This document shows, piece after piece, positions 7,666-14,978 of a stretch of DNA of 25,280 bases. This DNA is from Bacillota bacterium (lineage in GTDB: Bacteria > Bacillota > Clostridia > Oscillospirales > Acutalibacteraceae). The translations under genes and the position numbers were made by a program. The stretch spans positions 1 through 25,280 of the forward strand of contig JAUZPX010000009.1 in assembly GCA_030705695.1 (NCBI GenBank), in the 5' to 3' direction. The notes under the pieces are model-generated. The model ran no database searches, had not been told where the DNA came from, and worked only from the letters and a program-made list of their open reading frames with translations. Each line of letters begins with the position of its first letter. The stretch's first letter is position 1.

Positions 7666-9534
7666 TTATAATTCAAATTTACCATACTCGCCCAAATCCA
7701 TAAGACTTAAGGAATGGCTTGATCTTCTGAGACTTGCCGAAGACATCTCTTTATAATTACCGTACAGATATGTTAAATACTCATCATACCGTTTTGGAAT
7801 CGGGAATTTATATCCCTCAAAATCTACTTCGATTGTTTCATCAAGATACTCTTTTGAAAACGAACCTCTGCGGATATTCCGCCCCATATCATCGAATAAA
7901 TACTTTGCATCTTTTTTATTTTTAAAGAGTAAAAACATACGCTCCTGAAACCACAAGTGGAATTTCATCGGCAAGATGTTTTTGATTACCGTTGTAATGG
8001 CGGAAGGAATCTTGCTGCCATTATCCACTTTTCTGTGATACCACTTATTAAACACCAGCGACCGTGCTAAAATTGTAAATGCCAAATGCAGTTTTCTGCC
8101 TAGAGCACTGTTTGCTGTTTGGTCATGACAAAGAACATCAAAGAAAATGCCGTTGTGCATATCAAGCGTTTTGCTTGAATATTCAGTTGCAAACATTGTA
8201 TTGTTTATACGGATTTTTGCAAAACAGTTATTGCAAAGCTTATCCGTTTTCGGTGTATGCAAGAACAAATTAGGCGGCAATTCAGCTTGTGCAACCTTTA
8301 AAAATTTATCGTAATCAGGTCTAAGCATCATTACATCGGCATCATCATCCCACGGAATAAACCCGCCGTGACGCACAGCACCAAGTAAAGTTCCTCCTGC
8401 CAAAAAATATTTTATGTCGTGCTTTTTACATATCCTGTCTACTTCCAACATGAATCCAAGCAAAATGTTGTGAATCGTTTCAAGCTTACCGCAGTAGGAA
8501 TCATCAAAACGAAACGGTTCGGCTCCTTTTTGACGTGCCTTGCAAAACAGTTCAATCGCATCTTCCAATGACAATTGCGGCTCACAACCATAAAAAGTAA
8601 GTTTAGAATTATCAATCGATATATCTTTTGCAGATTCTTCCGCTTGATATTGAATGGAAATCTTAAAAAGTTCAGGATATATATCGTAAATCATACTGCA
8701 AAGTGCCACGGCAGAAACCGTAGCGTCTTTTCCCGCAACATTATATACAGTTTTCGATCGTAAAAACGAAACGCCGTAAAACACCGCCTGAAGCACATCT
8801 GTCATATAAACATAGGTGTTTTTACCGTGGCCTGCCTCAACAATAGCTTCTTCGCCTTTAGCTACGTTATCCATTATCTTTGTAAATAAATTATCGAGAA
8901 GTCCGCCGTTTGGACTGATGATATGTCCTGTGCGCAGAATCAGATGTTCAAACCCATATTGTTTAGAGTATATACTGCAAAGAGATTCAAGCGTCAGCAC
9001 TGTTTGAGCAACAAGACCGGAAGGCTTTGAAAACTGCAATAAACCGTTTTCATACTCGCTCATTACAACACCTTTTGGAGCATTTCCAAAAGCACGATAA
9101 TCTGAAAGCAATATAAATCTTTTTGGCTTTGCCATAGCTGCATATTGCAAGAGTTTTTTAATTTGCTCGGTTTCTGCCTGAAACGTTTCGATTTGATCAT
9201 TAAGCTCAATATTACAGCAGCCTGTACTAATAATATAATCAGCCTGTACACTTATAATGCTGCTGAGGGGTATAACACGAAAGTCGTCTCTCTTCTCAAT
9301 CTCTGGATAAAACTGAGTGCGCCAAGAATCGCCTTCCGCTGTAAAGATGAGATTCATACCCAGAGATTTTTCCTCATTTTTGCAAATCAGACTATAAACA
9401 ACATAACGGGCAAACACAGCTTGCCCGCTTATTACAATTGTTTTGTTTCTGAAATGACTAAAATCAAAATCTTCTGGTAAACGAGGGATTTTAATACAGT
9501 CAAAATCATATTCGCTTAAATATCTGGATAGCAT
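7666..9534 (-). CDS. degenerate extended-SDR domain fused to LicD phosphotransferase domain
   Basis: 622 residues, two domains. Residues about 30-335 are homologous in layout to the adjacent intact SDR (for example SKQYGFEHLILRTGHIISP against HKQYGLSVKIARPAYIYGP), but the Rossmann glycine motif is broken (ISGQAVFARYVV) and the catalytic Y-x-x-x-K is absent, so this half is probably not a working oxidoreductase. Residues about 350-600 are a LicD domain with the strong motif FLAGGTLLGAVRHGGFIPWD followed by DDAD at about 376-402. LicD enzymes transfer phosphocholine or other phospho-alcohols from CDP donors to glycans. ATG 9534 is preferred over ATG 9546 because GAGGTG lies directly before it. 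Neighbours (SDR, IspD-like) would supply the CDP donor (inference). Confidence 0.85.
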   Translation of the reverse strand: MLSRYLSEYDFDCIKIPRLPEDFDFSHFRNKTIVISGQAVFARYVVYSLICKNEEKSLGMNLIFTAEGDSWRTQFYPEIEKRDDFRVIPLSSIISVQADYIISTGCCNIELNDQIETFQAETEQIKKLLQYAAMAKPKRFILLSDYRAFGNAPKGVVMSEYENGLLQFSKPSGLVAQTVLTLESLCSIYSKQYGFEHLILRTGHIISPNGGLLDNLFTKIMDNVAKGEEAIVEAGHGKNTYVYMTDVLQAVFYGVSFLRSKTVYNVAGKDATVSAVALCSMIYDIYPELFKISIQYQAEESAKDISIDNSKLTFYGCEPQLSLEDAIELFCKARQKGAEPFRFDDSYCGKLETIHNILLGFMLEVDRICKKHDIKYFLAGGTLLGAVRHGGFIPWDDDADVMMLRPDYDKFLKVAQAELPPNLFLHTPKTDKLCNNCFAKIRINNTMFATEYSSKTLDMHNGIFFDVLCHDQTANSALGRKLHLAFTILARSLVFNKWYHRKVDNGSKIPSAITTVIKNILPMKFHLWFQERMFLLFKNKKDAKYLFDDMGRNIRRGSFSKEYLDETIEVDFEGYKFPIPKRYDEYLTYLYGNYKEMSSASLRRSSHSLSLMDLGEYGKFEL

Positions 9535-9569
9535 ATCGCACCTCATATGTTTTGCTTATGACTTGCTCT

Positions 9570-10655
9570 TTATTCTTTAAATACTGTCTCGGCAATTGTT
9601 ACGGAACGCTTAATTCCCTCATGAATATCTATTTCAGCTTTCCAACCCAAATTGTTTATTCGAGCACAAGAAAGCACCTCAAGTGTTGCAGCCATCGGAG
9701 AGGGCTCAGGTTCAATTTCATCTGCCTTATTTGCAAATGACAATGTCAAATTACGCTCTGGGAACGCATCTGTTGCCGCTTTCGCAAATCCGCGAATCGT
9801 GATGTTTGAATTTTCATCTGAAATATTATAAGGCAGCATGTCTTCCCCGTCTAGCAGGATTTTAAGAAGTGCCACACATGTATCGCTGACATAACAGAAC
9901 GAGCGCAAAGCCGCACCGTTACTCTTTAACAATATGCTTTGATTACGTACAATATTGGCAATAAACTGTGCCCAAACACGGTCGTCATCAAGGCGGCTCG
10001 GTCCGTAAATATAAGCAGGACGTGCAATTTTCACGCTAAGACCATACTGCTTATGAAATGAGGCACAAATAGTTTCGGCTGCACGCTTTCCGACAGCATA
10101 GCAATTTTTATATAAAACATGGTCAATGTAACCGATGTCATCTTCATCAATTATCTTTTTCCCGTTATGCAGAGCTCCGTACACTTTCAAGCTTGAAACA
10201 AACAGCGTTGCTTCACTTGCTGCTTCATGAGCATAAGTAAGTGCGTTAAATGTTCCTGCAAGATTGGCATCAATAACACCTACAGGGTCATTTTCAAATT
10301 GGTCGGCACTTGCACCGCTTGCGGCATGAATTACAAAATCTGCTTTTTCCGAAATAAAAAAAGGTGTGCAAACATCAGAAATAATTAGTTTTAAATCGTC
10401 TCGTTTTAAAAAATCGGCAAATTTCTTCTCGGCTTTTTCACGGTTGCGTACAAGAGCCAAAACTGTAATATTATCGCCAAATAAATCGTTTCTTGTCAGT
10501 AATCCGATAGTCAAGTCATAGCCAATAAAACCGGCTGCACCTGTAATAAGTACTGTTTTGTTTTGCAGACGGCTCCAGTCAATATTTGCCTTTGCTATCA
10601 TTTCGACATCCTCGTAAACACATTTAGGCAGGAGCTTTACGGCCTCATAATCCAT
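9570..10655 (-). CDS. NAD-dependent epimerase/dehydratase (extended SDR)
   Basis: 361 residues. The Rossmann motif LITGAAGFIGYDL near residue 40, SSLKVYG, and the catalytic NCYAVGKRAAET (Y-x-x-x-K) followed by ARPAYIYGP mark an active extended SDR of the nucleotide-sugar epimerase/dehydratase type. The longest frame begins at ATG 10694, but AGGAG lies inside it, 7 nt before ATG 10655, which is taken as the start and reduces the overlap with the upstream gene to 11 bp. Next to an IspD-like cytidylyltransferase it may act on a CDP-linked substrate or a sugar-phosphate precursor rather than UDP-glucose. Substrate unknown. It is a paralogue of the N-terminal half of the downstream fusion protein. 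Confidence 0.88.
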   Translation of the reverse strand: MDYEAVKLLPKCVYEDVEMIAKANIDWSRLQNKTVLITGAAGFIGYDLTIGLLTRNDLFGDNITVLALVRNREKAEKKFADFLKRDDLKLIISDVCTPFFISEKADFVIHAASGASADQFENDPVGVIDANLAGTFNALTYAHEAASEATLFVSSLKVYGALHNGKKIIDEDDIGYIDHVLYKNCYAVGKRAAETICASFHKQYGLSVKIARPAYIYGPSRLDDDRVWAQFIANIVRNQSILLKSNGAALRSFCYVSDTCVALLKILLDGEDMLPYNISDENSNITIRGFAKAATDAFPERNLTLSFANKADEIEPEPSPMAATLEVLSCARINNLGWKAEIDIHEGIKRSVTIAETVFKE

Positions 10656-11382
10656 ATTTGCACTCCTCATCAGCAAAATTCTTGTATCTATCATAATAAT
10701 AGTAAGATCTTAAATAGCGAAGATCTTCCTGTGTCGTAACTTTAATATTCTCACGATCTCCGATGAAAATATGTATCGTTTCTCCAAGTTCTATAAGAAG
10801 CTCGCTTGAAGAGATTGGATTTAAAATATTACGGTGTTCAGCTTCGTCATGAGCCCACATTATTTTACGCATTGTATATCCCTGAGGTGCCTGAGTTATC
10901 CACATAGAACCTCTGGGCATGCTTTGACAGCAGTTTTCGCCGTCATTGCTTGCTAAAACCGAATCTATACTCGGGGTTACCGGAACAGCTGTTTCATATT
11001 TCATAGCAGCATCTATACATTCCGTAATAAGTTTTTCTGATACTAACGGACGAACGCCATCGCAAATCAGAACAATATCGTCCGGCTGAGACATATGCTG
11101 CACTTCCACAAGGCCGTTGTGAATTGACTGATGCCCATTTTCACCGCCAGGTACAATTGATGCAACATTTGGGATATGATATTTATTAATTAGTCTCCAA
11201 AGCTCGTCAATCCAATCTTCAAGGCATGAAACAACAATTTTATCGACCATTGGATGATAGCAGAAATTTTCAAGCGTTCTGATGATTATTGGCTTGCCGT
11301 CCACTTCGATAAACTGTTTTGGAATGGTGACAGACTTCATTCTGGCACCAACACCGCCGGCAAAAATCATAGCGTATACCAT
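10645..11382 (-). CDS. IspD/TarI-like cytidylyltransferase
   Basis: 245 residues. Family motifs in order are IFAGGVGARM (nucleotide-binding loop), IPKQFIEVDGKPII, VPGGENGHQSIHNGL, ICDGVRPLV, TQAPQGY and ENIKVTTQEDLRYL. These match the IspD/TarI family, which joins CTP to methylerythritol phosphate, ribitol-5-phosphate or related polyol phosphates. Location in a glycan operon next to a LicD domain argues for the TarI-like role, making a CDP-polyol for polymer decoration, rather than isoprenoid synthesis; the classical TarJ alcohol dehydrogenase is not seen. Start is ATG 11382 with AAAGGA 9 nt upstream (a TTG one codon earlier extends the frame). Confidence 0.85.
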   Translation of the reverse strand: MVYAMIFAGGVGARMKSVTIPKQFIEVDGKPIIIRTLENFCYHPMVDKIVVSCLEDWIDELWRLINKYHIPNVASIVPGGENGHQSIHNGLVEVQHMSQPDDIVLICDGVRPLVSEKLITECIDAAMKYETAVPVTPSIDSVLASNDGENCCQSMPRGSMWITQAPQGYTMRKIMWAHDEAEHRNILNPISSSELLIELGETIHIFIGDRENIKVTTQEDLRYLRSYYYYDRYKNFADEECKYGL

Positions 11383-11430
11383 CAAAACACATCCTTTATT
11401 ATTGTCATTAAATCGAACATATAAAACTTT

Positions 11431-12174
11431 TTATTTTTTTGCCGCTGCTTTATTGCTTTGGTACATCTCAAACGCTTCATCAACAGAACCGTCGAACATT
11501 ATTTTCCCCTGCTTTAAATAAATAGCACGCTGGCAGACTTCCTTCACTCCCGACATTGAGTGGCTAACAAAAAGAACTGTCTTATTTTGCCCGATTACTT
11601 CTGCAATTTTGTCCTTGCATTTCTTCTGAAACTTTCCGTCACCAACGCTTAAAGCTTCATCAATTACAAGAATATCTGGATCGATACTAATATTAATAGC
11701 AAAACCTAATCGCATTTTCATACCACTTGAGTACGTTCTGACAGGCTGGTCGATATAATCGCCAAGCTCGGCGAAATCAATTATCCCTTGTTCAATAGTA
11801 GCGATATACTTATCGTTAAGCCCTAAAATATATCCTTTTAAATAAATGTTTTCACGGCCTGTCATTTCAAGAGAGAAACCTGCCGTCAACTCAAGAAGCG
11901 CAGCAACCTTACCTCTTACAACAATGCTGCCTGTATCTGGGTAAGTTACACCCGTAATCATCTTGAGTATTGTAGATTTCCCGGCTCCGTTATCGCCGAT
12001 AATCCCGACTGATTCTCCTTTTTTAACCTGAAAACTGATATCATTAAGGGCTATATGCTTTTTGAAATGTTTACTGTTTAAAAACAGCGCTTTAAAACGC
12101 TCTTGGTCACTTTTATAGAGCGTGTAAGTTTTAGTGATGTTTTCAAATGAGATAATAGGTTCTTCTACTGACAC
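11431..12174 (-). CDS. ABC-type polysaccharide export ATPase (Wzt/TagH-like, no sugar-binding tail)
   Basis: 247 residues. Walker A is GDNGAGKST at about 60-68, the signature is YSSGMKMRLGFA, and Walker B is PDILVIDEAL followed by a SHSMSGVKEVCQRAIYL switch region. SxxGxxxRLxF signatures with NLSxG-like spacing and the LLELTAGFSLEMTGRENIYL segment are characteristic of Wzt/TagH/RfbE ATPases. It is about the size of the ATPase alone, so the C-terminal O-antigen-binding domain of long Wzt proteins is absent. The frame can be extended to TTG 12192, but AAGAGG ahead of GTG 12174 with 7-nt spacing decides the start. It pairs with the permease gene 42 nt upstream to export a finished, lipid-linked polymer. 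Confidence 0.93.
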   Translation of the reverse strand: MSVEEPIISFENITKTYTLYKSDQERFKALFLNSKHFKKHIALNDISFQVKKGESVGIIGDNGAGKSTILKMITGVTYPDTGSIVVRGKVAALLELTAGFSLEMTGRENIYLKGYILGLNDKYIATIEQGIIDFAELGDYIDQPVRTYSSGMKMRLGFAINISIDPDILVIDEALSVGDGKFQKKCKDKIAEVIGQNKTVLFVSHSMSGVKEVCQRAIYLKQGKIMFDGSVDEAFEMYQSNKAAAKK

Positions 12175-12216
12175 TAAAAGACCTCTTTTCAAAATAAATC
12201 TTTAATCAATATATTG

Positions 12217-13053
12217 TTATAAAACATCAGGTAGTTTTCTTCTTAAACGATTGTAGTTATGAATTCCCAGCAAAATAATAAACGCAAATTCAACGAAGAA
12301 TATAATTGTTTGAGATAATTGATCCGGGCCAAAAAACCATCTGCTTATTGATCCCTGACTGGGCATTTGATTGCCGAAAAAAGTATAACGATATCCGTTT
12401 ACAAAATAATTACATGGGTTAAAATACATAATCTGCTTAACCCATTCAATTTTGATATCGCCTGTGTAATAGACAATACCCGTTAACCAGAAAAAACCTG
12501 CCATAATAGAAGTAATAAGGCTTTCAAAATCCTTACTGAATGCACTCATCGGTGCTGTTGACCAGCAAAGTGCCACAAAAAACAAAAACATTAACGGTGC
12601 ATAATAAAAGAACTGTAAATTGTAAAGAGATGGGTGATATCCTGTACAAATAAGTACAATACACATTAAAAGAGTTAAGAAAAGATTTACAAACATTCTT
12701 GCAAGTGTGGTAAATGTCATGATTGTTGAAATCGGGAAAGAAACTTTCGTTACAAACTGACTGTTTAAACGGATTGATCTTGCACCGAGTAGAATTGTAT
12801 CGTTAATAAAAAACCACGGTACAAACCCGACCATTAAAAAAATAAAATACGGTTGTCCCATTGGCGATTTTCCCATGCCGCCCCTAAGACCCAGCTCCAT
12901 AGCAAACCAAAAAACAAACAGCGTAAAAATTGGTTTCACGATCGCCCAAAATGGTCCGATTACTGCGCCCTTGTATGTTTTAAACAGCTCATTTTTCGCT
13001 AACAAAAAAATTTGCTTGCCAAAATGTCTGTGTTCCTTAAAGATTGTGAACAA
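12217..13053 (-). CDS. ABC-2 type polysaccharide export permease (Wzm/TagG-like)
   Basis: 278 residues with about six membrane segments. The N-terminal amphipathic region FLLAKNELFKTYKGAVIGP followed by FWAIVKPIFTLFVFWFAMEL is the hallmark of ABC-2 polysaccharide permeases. The late segment MYFNPCNYFVNGYRYTFFG is also typical. Together with the following ATPase it would form the export channel for a teichoic-acid-like or capsular polymer. It is the first gene of the operon behind the promoter at 13105-13132. The only usable start in frame is TTG 13053; AAAGGA lies 13 nt upstream, which is long, so initiation here is probably weak or the start may be non-standard. Confidence 0.92.
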   Translation of the reverse strand: MFTIFKEHRHFGKQIFLLAKNELFKTYKGAVIGPFWAIVKPIFTLFVFWFAMELGLRGGMGKSPMGQPYFIFLMVGFVPWFFINDTILLGARSIRLNSQFVTKVSFPISTIMTFTTLARMFVNLFLTLLMCIVLICTGYHPSLYNLQFFYYAPLMFLFFVALCWSTAPMSAFSKDFESLITSIMAGFFWLTGIVYYTGDIKIEWVKQIMYFNPCNYFVNGYRYTFFGNQMPSQGSISRWFFGPDQLSQTIIFFVEFAFIILLGIHNYNRLRRKLPDVL

Positions 13054-13104
13054 CCTTATAGCACCGTCCTTTAAATATGCATAATAATTTATTATATCTT
13101 TACT

Positions 13105-13132
13105 ATTGTATAATTTTTTACAATTTTGTCAA
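13105..13132 (-). promoter_or_regulatory. promoter of the polysaccharide operon
   Basis: Minus strand: -35 TTGACA (13127-13132), 16-nt spacer, -10 TACAAT (13105-13110). Transcription would start near 13098, leaving a leader of about 45 nt before the TTG start of the permease. It sits just downstream of the terminator of the preceding lipoprotein gene, so the operon is separately transcribed. Confidence 0.75.
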
Positions 13133-13155
13133 TGTCTATCCAAGTAAAATAAAAC

Positions 13156-13190
13156 GTAAAAAGATTTCCCCACGGCTTTGTGGGGAAATC
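13156..13190 (-). terminator. rho-independent terminator of the binding-protein/PG-binding lipoprotein gene
   Basis: A perfect 11-bp stem (13163-13173 with 13180-13190, containing CCCC/GGGG) with a 6-nt loop is followed on the minus strand by five U residues and further T-rich sequence. It starts 10 nt after the stop codon of the gene at 13201. Confidence 0.9.
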
Positions 13191-13200
13191 ATATTTGATT

Positions 13201-14427
13201 TTATCTTGCCCTCGCAGGAGTTGCGCTTTTAATAACATCTGATGAAAACAACGCTCTTAAGAATGTAGCATCCGCAGTACCCGTTGCGTTATAATTATTG
13301 GCAAGTTGGAAGTCTTTTATTGCCTGAGTCGTTAAATCACCAAAATATCCTGTAGGTGCTGATCCCATATAGCCTAAATCATCAAGCCTTTTTTGCATAG
13401 CCATAACATTGTTGTTTTGATCTCCGACTTTTAATACCATATCATCGGTAACATTAATGCTGTATTGCGACTGCAAATTGCCGCCTGTGGTAACTGATGA
13501 CGATGATGTTGAATCATCGGTTCCGGGCACGGAAGCACCTGTATTATTCAGTTGTGGATACATATCCATCATCATTATCATAACCGCGCTTGTGGCAGAC
13601 TCACCAAACCTAAACATATCTGCCTTCGGTATTTCATAAATCGAGTTGTTTTTTACAGCTGATAACCCGCTGACTGCAGCATTACTTTTAATTGTACTGC
13701 TTTGTCCTTCGGGGCAAAAAATGTATTTGGGGTTATTGATTTTAAGTGCCTTTGCATCAATTTGCCCGTTAGTATTGTTTGCGGCAATGTTAATTGCTCC
13801 TGTATAAGTAATGAGCTTATCTCCGAAAGTATCACCAGTTACTGCTTTAAGAGTATTACCATCCATATAGAGATAGCATGCTGTCTTTACAACATTGCTC
13901 TTTGGTACACTGCGAGTATAATCATCAAGCGTTTGGAACAAATTAGCAACTGAACTTGTGCCTTTTGCCTTTCCTGTAGTATTGCCTTCAAAAACTGCTC
14001 CTACAGTTGAATAAAGGGTTTTTACTCGGTCACGGTCGGGAGCATTGCTGAAAGTAATGACAGTAAGCCCTGCATCAGAAAGCTTCTGCATGTTCACTTT
14101 ACTTAATTGATCAGAAGCAAGAACAACAGATGGCTTCAAATTCGTAATTTTTGTAATATTAGGGCTTTGCTCAGTTCCCACTGTAGGCACAACAGACAGT
14201 TTGCTTTGTGTACAATCGGAACTGCGTCCAACCAATTTTGCCTCATAACCCATATAAACAACCACATCAGCAACCGCATCGGAAAGCACAACAACGCTTT
14301 GCGGTGCAGAATTAATGGTTATATTACCAATCGTCACGGGGAAATCGTTATTAGAGCTACTTTTACATGATGAAATCATAAAAGCCATTGAAACAGCAAG
14401 AACAATGATAAGTGCTTTTTTAAACAT
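13201..14427 (-). CDS. lipoprotein: TroA/BtuF-like substrate-binding domain plus peptidoglycan-binding domain
   Basis: 408 residues. A signal peptide ends in lipobox ISSC (Cys 21). Residues about 30-295 look like the periplasmic-binding protein 2 fold used by iron-siderophore and cobalamin importers: APQSVVVLSDAVADVVVYMG, TKITNLKPSVVLAS, and AVKNNSIYEIPKADMFRFG near the C-lobe. A Ser/Thr-rich linker (about 300-318) leads to a peptidoglycan-binding type 1 domain (about 330-395: KVGDQNNNVMAMQKRLDDLG, GYFGDLTTQAIKDFQ). The protein would be tethered by lipid and also bind the wall. There is no permease or ATPase gene beside it, so it may not be an ordinary importer component. SD is GGAG/GGGAAG ahead of ATG 14427. 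It has its own promoter and terminator, so is monocistronic. Confidence 0.82.
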   Translation of the reverse strand: MFKKALIIVLAVSMAFMISSCKSSSNNDFPVTIGNITINSAPQSVVVLSDAVADVVVYMGYEAKLVGRSSDCTQSKLSVVPTVGTEQSPNITKITNLKPSVVLASDQLSKVNMQKLSDAGLTVITFSNAPDRDRVKTLYSTVGAVFEGNTTGKAKGTSSVANLFQTLDDYTRSVPKSNVVKTACYLYMDGNTLKAVTGDTFGDKLITYTGAINIAANNTNGQIDAKALKINNPKYIFCPEGQSSTIKSNAAVSGLSAVKNNSIYEIPKADMFRFGESATSAVMIMMMDMYPQLNNTGASVPGTDDSTSSSSVTTGGNLQSQYSINVTDDMVLKVGDQNNNVMAMQKRLDDLGYMGSAPTGYFGDLTTQAIKDFQLANNYNATGTADATFLRALFSSDVIKSATPARAR

Positions 14428-14503
14428 ATCTTCCCACTCCGTTAAAGAAAAATAATCGAATACTTAAACAAAAATAGTAAATCTTTCAAAAATTACGACA
14501 TTA

Positions 14504-14532
14504 ATTTTACTTCTTTTTTGTACAGAAGTCAA
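14504..14532 (-). promoter_or_regulatory. promoter of the binding-protein/PG-binding lipoprotein gene
   Basis: Minus strand: -35 TTGACT (14527-14532), 17-nt spacer, -10 TAAAAT (14504-14509). Transcription would begin near 14497, giving a leader of about 70 nt. A 12-bp palindrome TGTAAATTTACA (14562-14573) lies about 30 bp upstream of the -35 and could be a regulator site, though such AT-rich palindromes also arise by chance. Confidence 0.65.
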
Positions 14533-14617
14533 ATAATACGCCTAATTAATAATGAACTTGCTGTAAATTTACAAAAATTTTTCAATTAAAATAACCTCTT
14601 TTCCCATTAGAAACCCA

Positions 14618-14646
14618 TTGACTATTTTTCCTTCTTAATGTATAAT
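14618..14646 (+). promoter_or_regulatory. promoter of tRNA-Thr
   Basis: Plus strand: -35 TTGACT (14618-14623), 17-nt spacer, perfect -10 TATAAT (14641-14646). The tRNA 5' end is at 14690, a normal distance for a tRNA leader that is later removed by RNase P. Divergent from the lipoprotein promoter at 14504-14532. Confidence 0.88.
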
Positions 14647-14689
14647 CAGCGAGTAATTAGCTTGCAAATTGCTTGCAGGTTATTTTTTT

Positions 14690-14765
14690 GCTGGAGTAGC
14701 TCAGTTGGTAGAGCAGCTGATTCGTAATCAGCAGGTCGCGTGTTCAAGTCACGTCTTCAGCTCCA
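14690..14765 (+). tRNA. tRNA-Thr (anticodon CGT)
   Basis: A complete 76-nt cloverleaf can be folded by hand. The acceptor stem GCTGGAG pairs with CTTCAGC (one G-U), the D stem GCTC/GAGC closes loop AGTTGGTA, the anticodon stem GCTGA/TCAGC closes loop TTCGTAA, and the T stem GCGTG/CACGT closes TTCAAGT. The variable loop has 5 nt. The 3' CCA is encoded (14763-14765). Anticodon CGT (14723-14725) reads ACG. It is the only confident plus-strand gene in the window. Confidence 0.96.
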
Positions 14766-14793
14766 AAGCCCCGTCTTTATGGCGGGCTTTTTT
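14766..14793 (+). terminator. terminator of tRNA-Thr
   Basis: Directly after CCA, AAGCCC pairs with GGGCTT; the stem extends past a single bulged C through GTC/GGC to a TTTAT loop. The 3' arm runs into six T residues (14788-14793). Confidence 0.85.
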
Positions 14794-14808
14794 CATGCTT
14801 ACACTAAG

Positions 14809-14841
14809 AAAAGCGGCTGGGCTTTGAGCTCAGTCGCTTTT
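14809..14841. terminator. bidirectional terminator-like hairpin
   Basis: AAAAGCGGCTG (14809-14819) pairs with CAGTCGCTTTT (14831-14841) over 11 bp with one G-U, loop 11 nt. T-runs follow on the plus strand (CGCTTTTTAT) and on the minus strand (CGCTTTTCTT). It could end minus-strand transcription from the gene that stops at 14979 and back up the tRNA terminator. Confidence 0.6.
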
Positions 14842-14849
14842 TATATCCA

Positions 14850-14939
14850 CTGGATCTCGAAGTGCAAATCGCTGCGCTCTCTTATTGCTCACCACAGCAA
14901 TATTAAACAAAGCCCCCGAGAATACTTGCACTGAACCAG
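14850..14939. repeat. nested inverted-repeat element downstream of tRNA-Thr
   Basis: Outer arms CTGG...AGTGCAA (14850-14867) and TTGCACT...CCAG (14926-14939) pair imperfectly. Inside is a perfect 7-bp hairpin, TATTGCT/AGCAATA (14883-14889 with 14896-14902), with loop CACCAC. No convincing protein is coded on either strand here. It could be a MITE-like repeat or a structured RNA; whether it recurs elsewhere cannot be seen from one window. Confidence 0.4.
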
Positions 14940-14978
14940 AAAAAAAGTACAGTACAAAGCACCTACTTGGAAATTCAA

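Noticed and set aside
14428..14497. Possible cobalamin or other riboswitch in the leader of the binding lipoprotein.
   Set aside because: The predicted leader is about 70 nt and shows no B12-box-like or other known aptamer signature.
14740..14934. Plus-strand reading frame of 64 codons overlapping the tRNA 3' end.
   Set aside because: It begins inside the tRNA and runs through its terminator and the hairpins; no SD. Not a gene.
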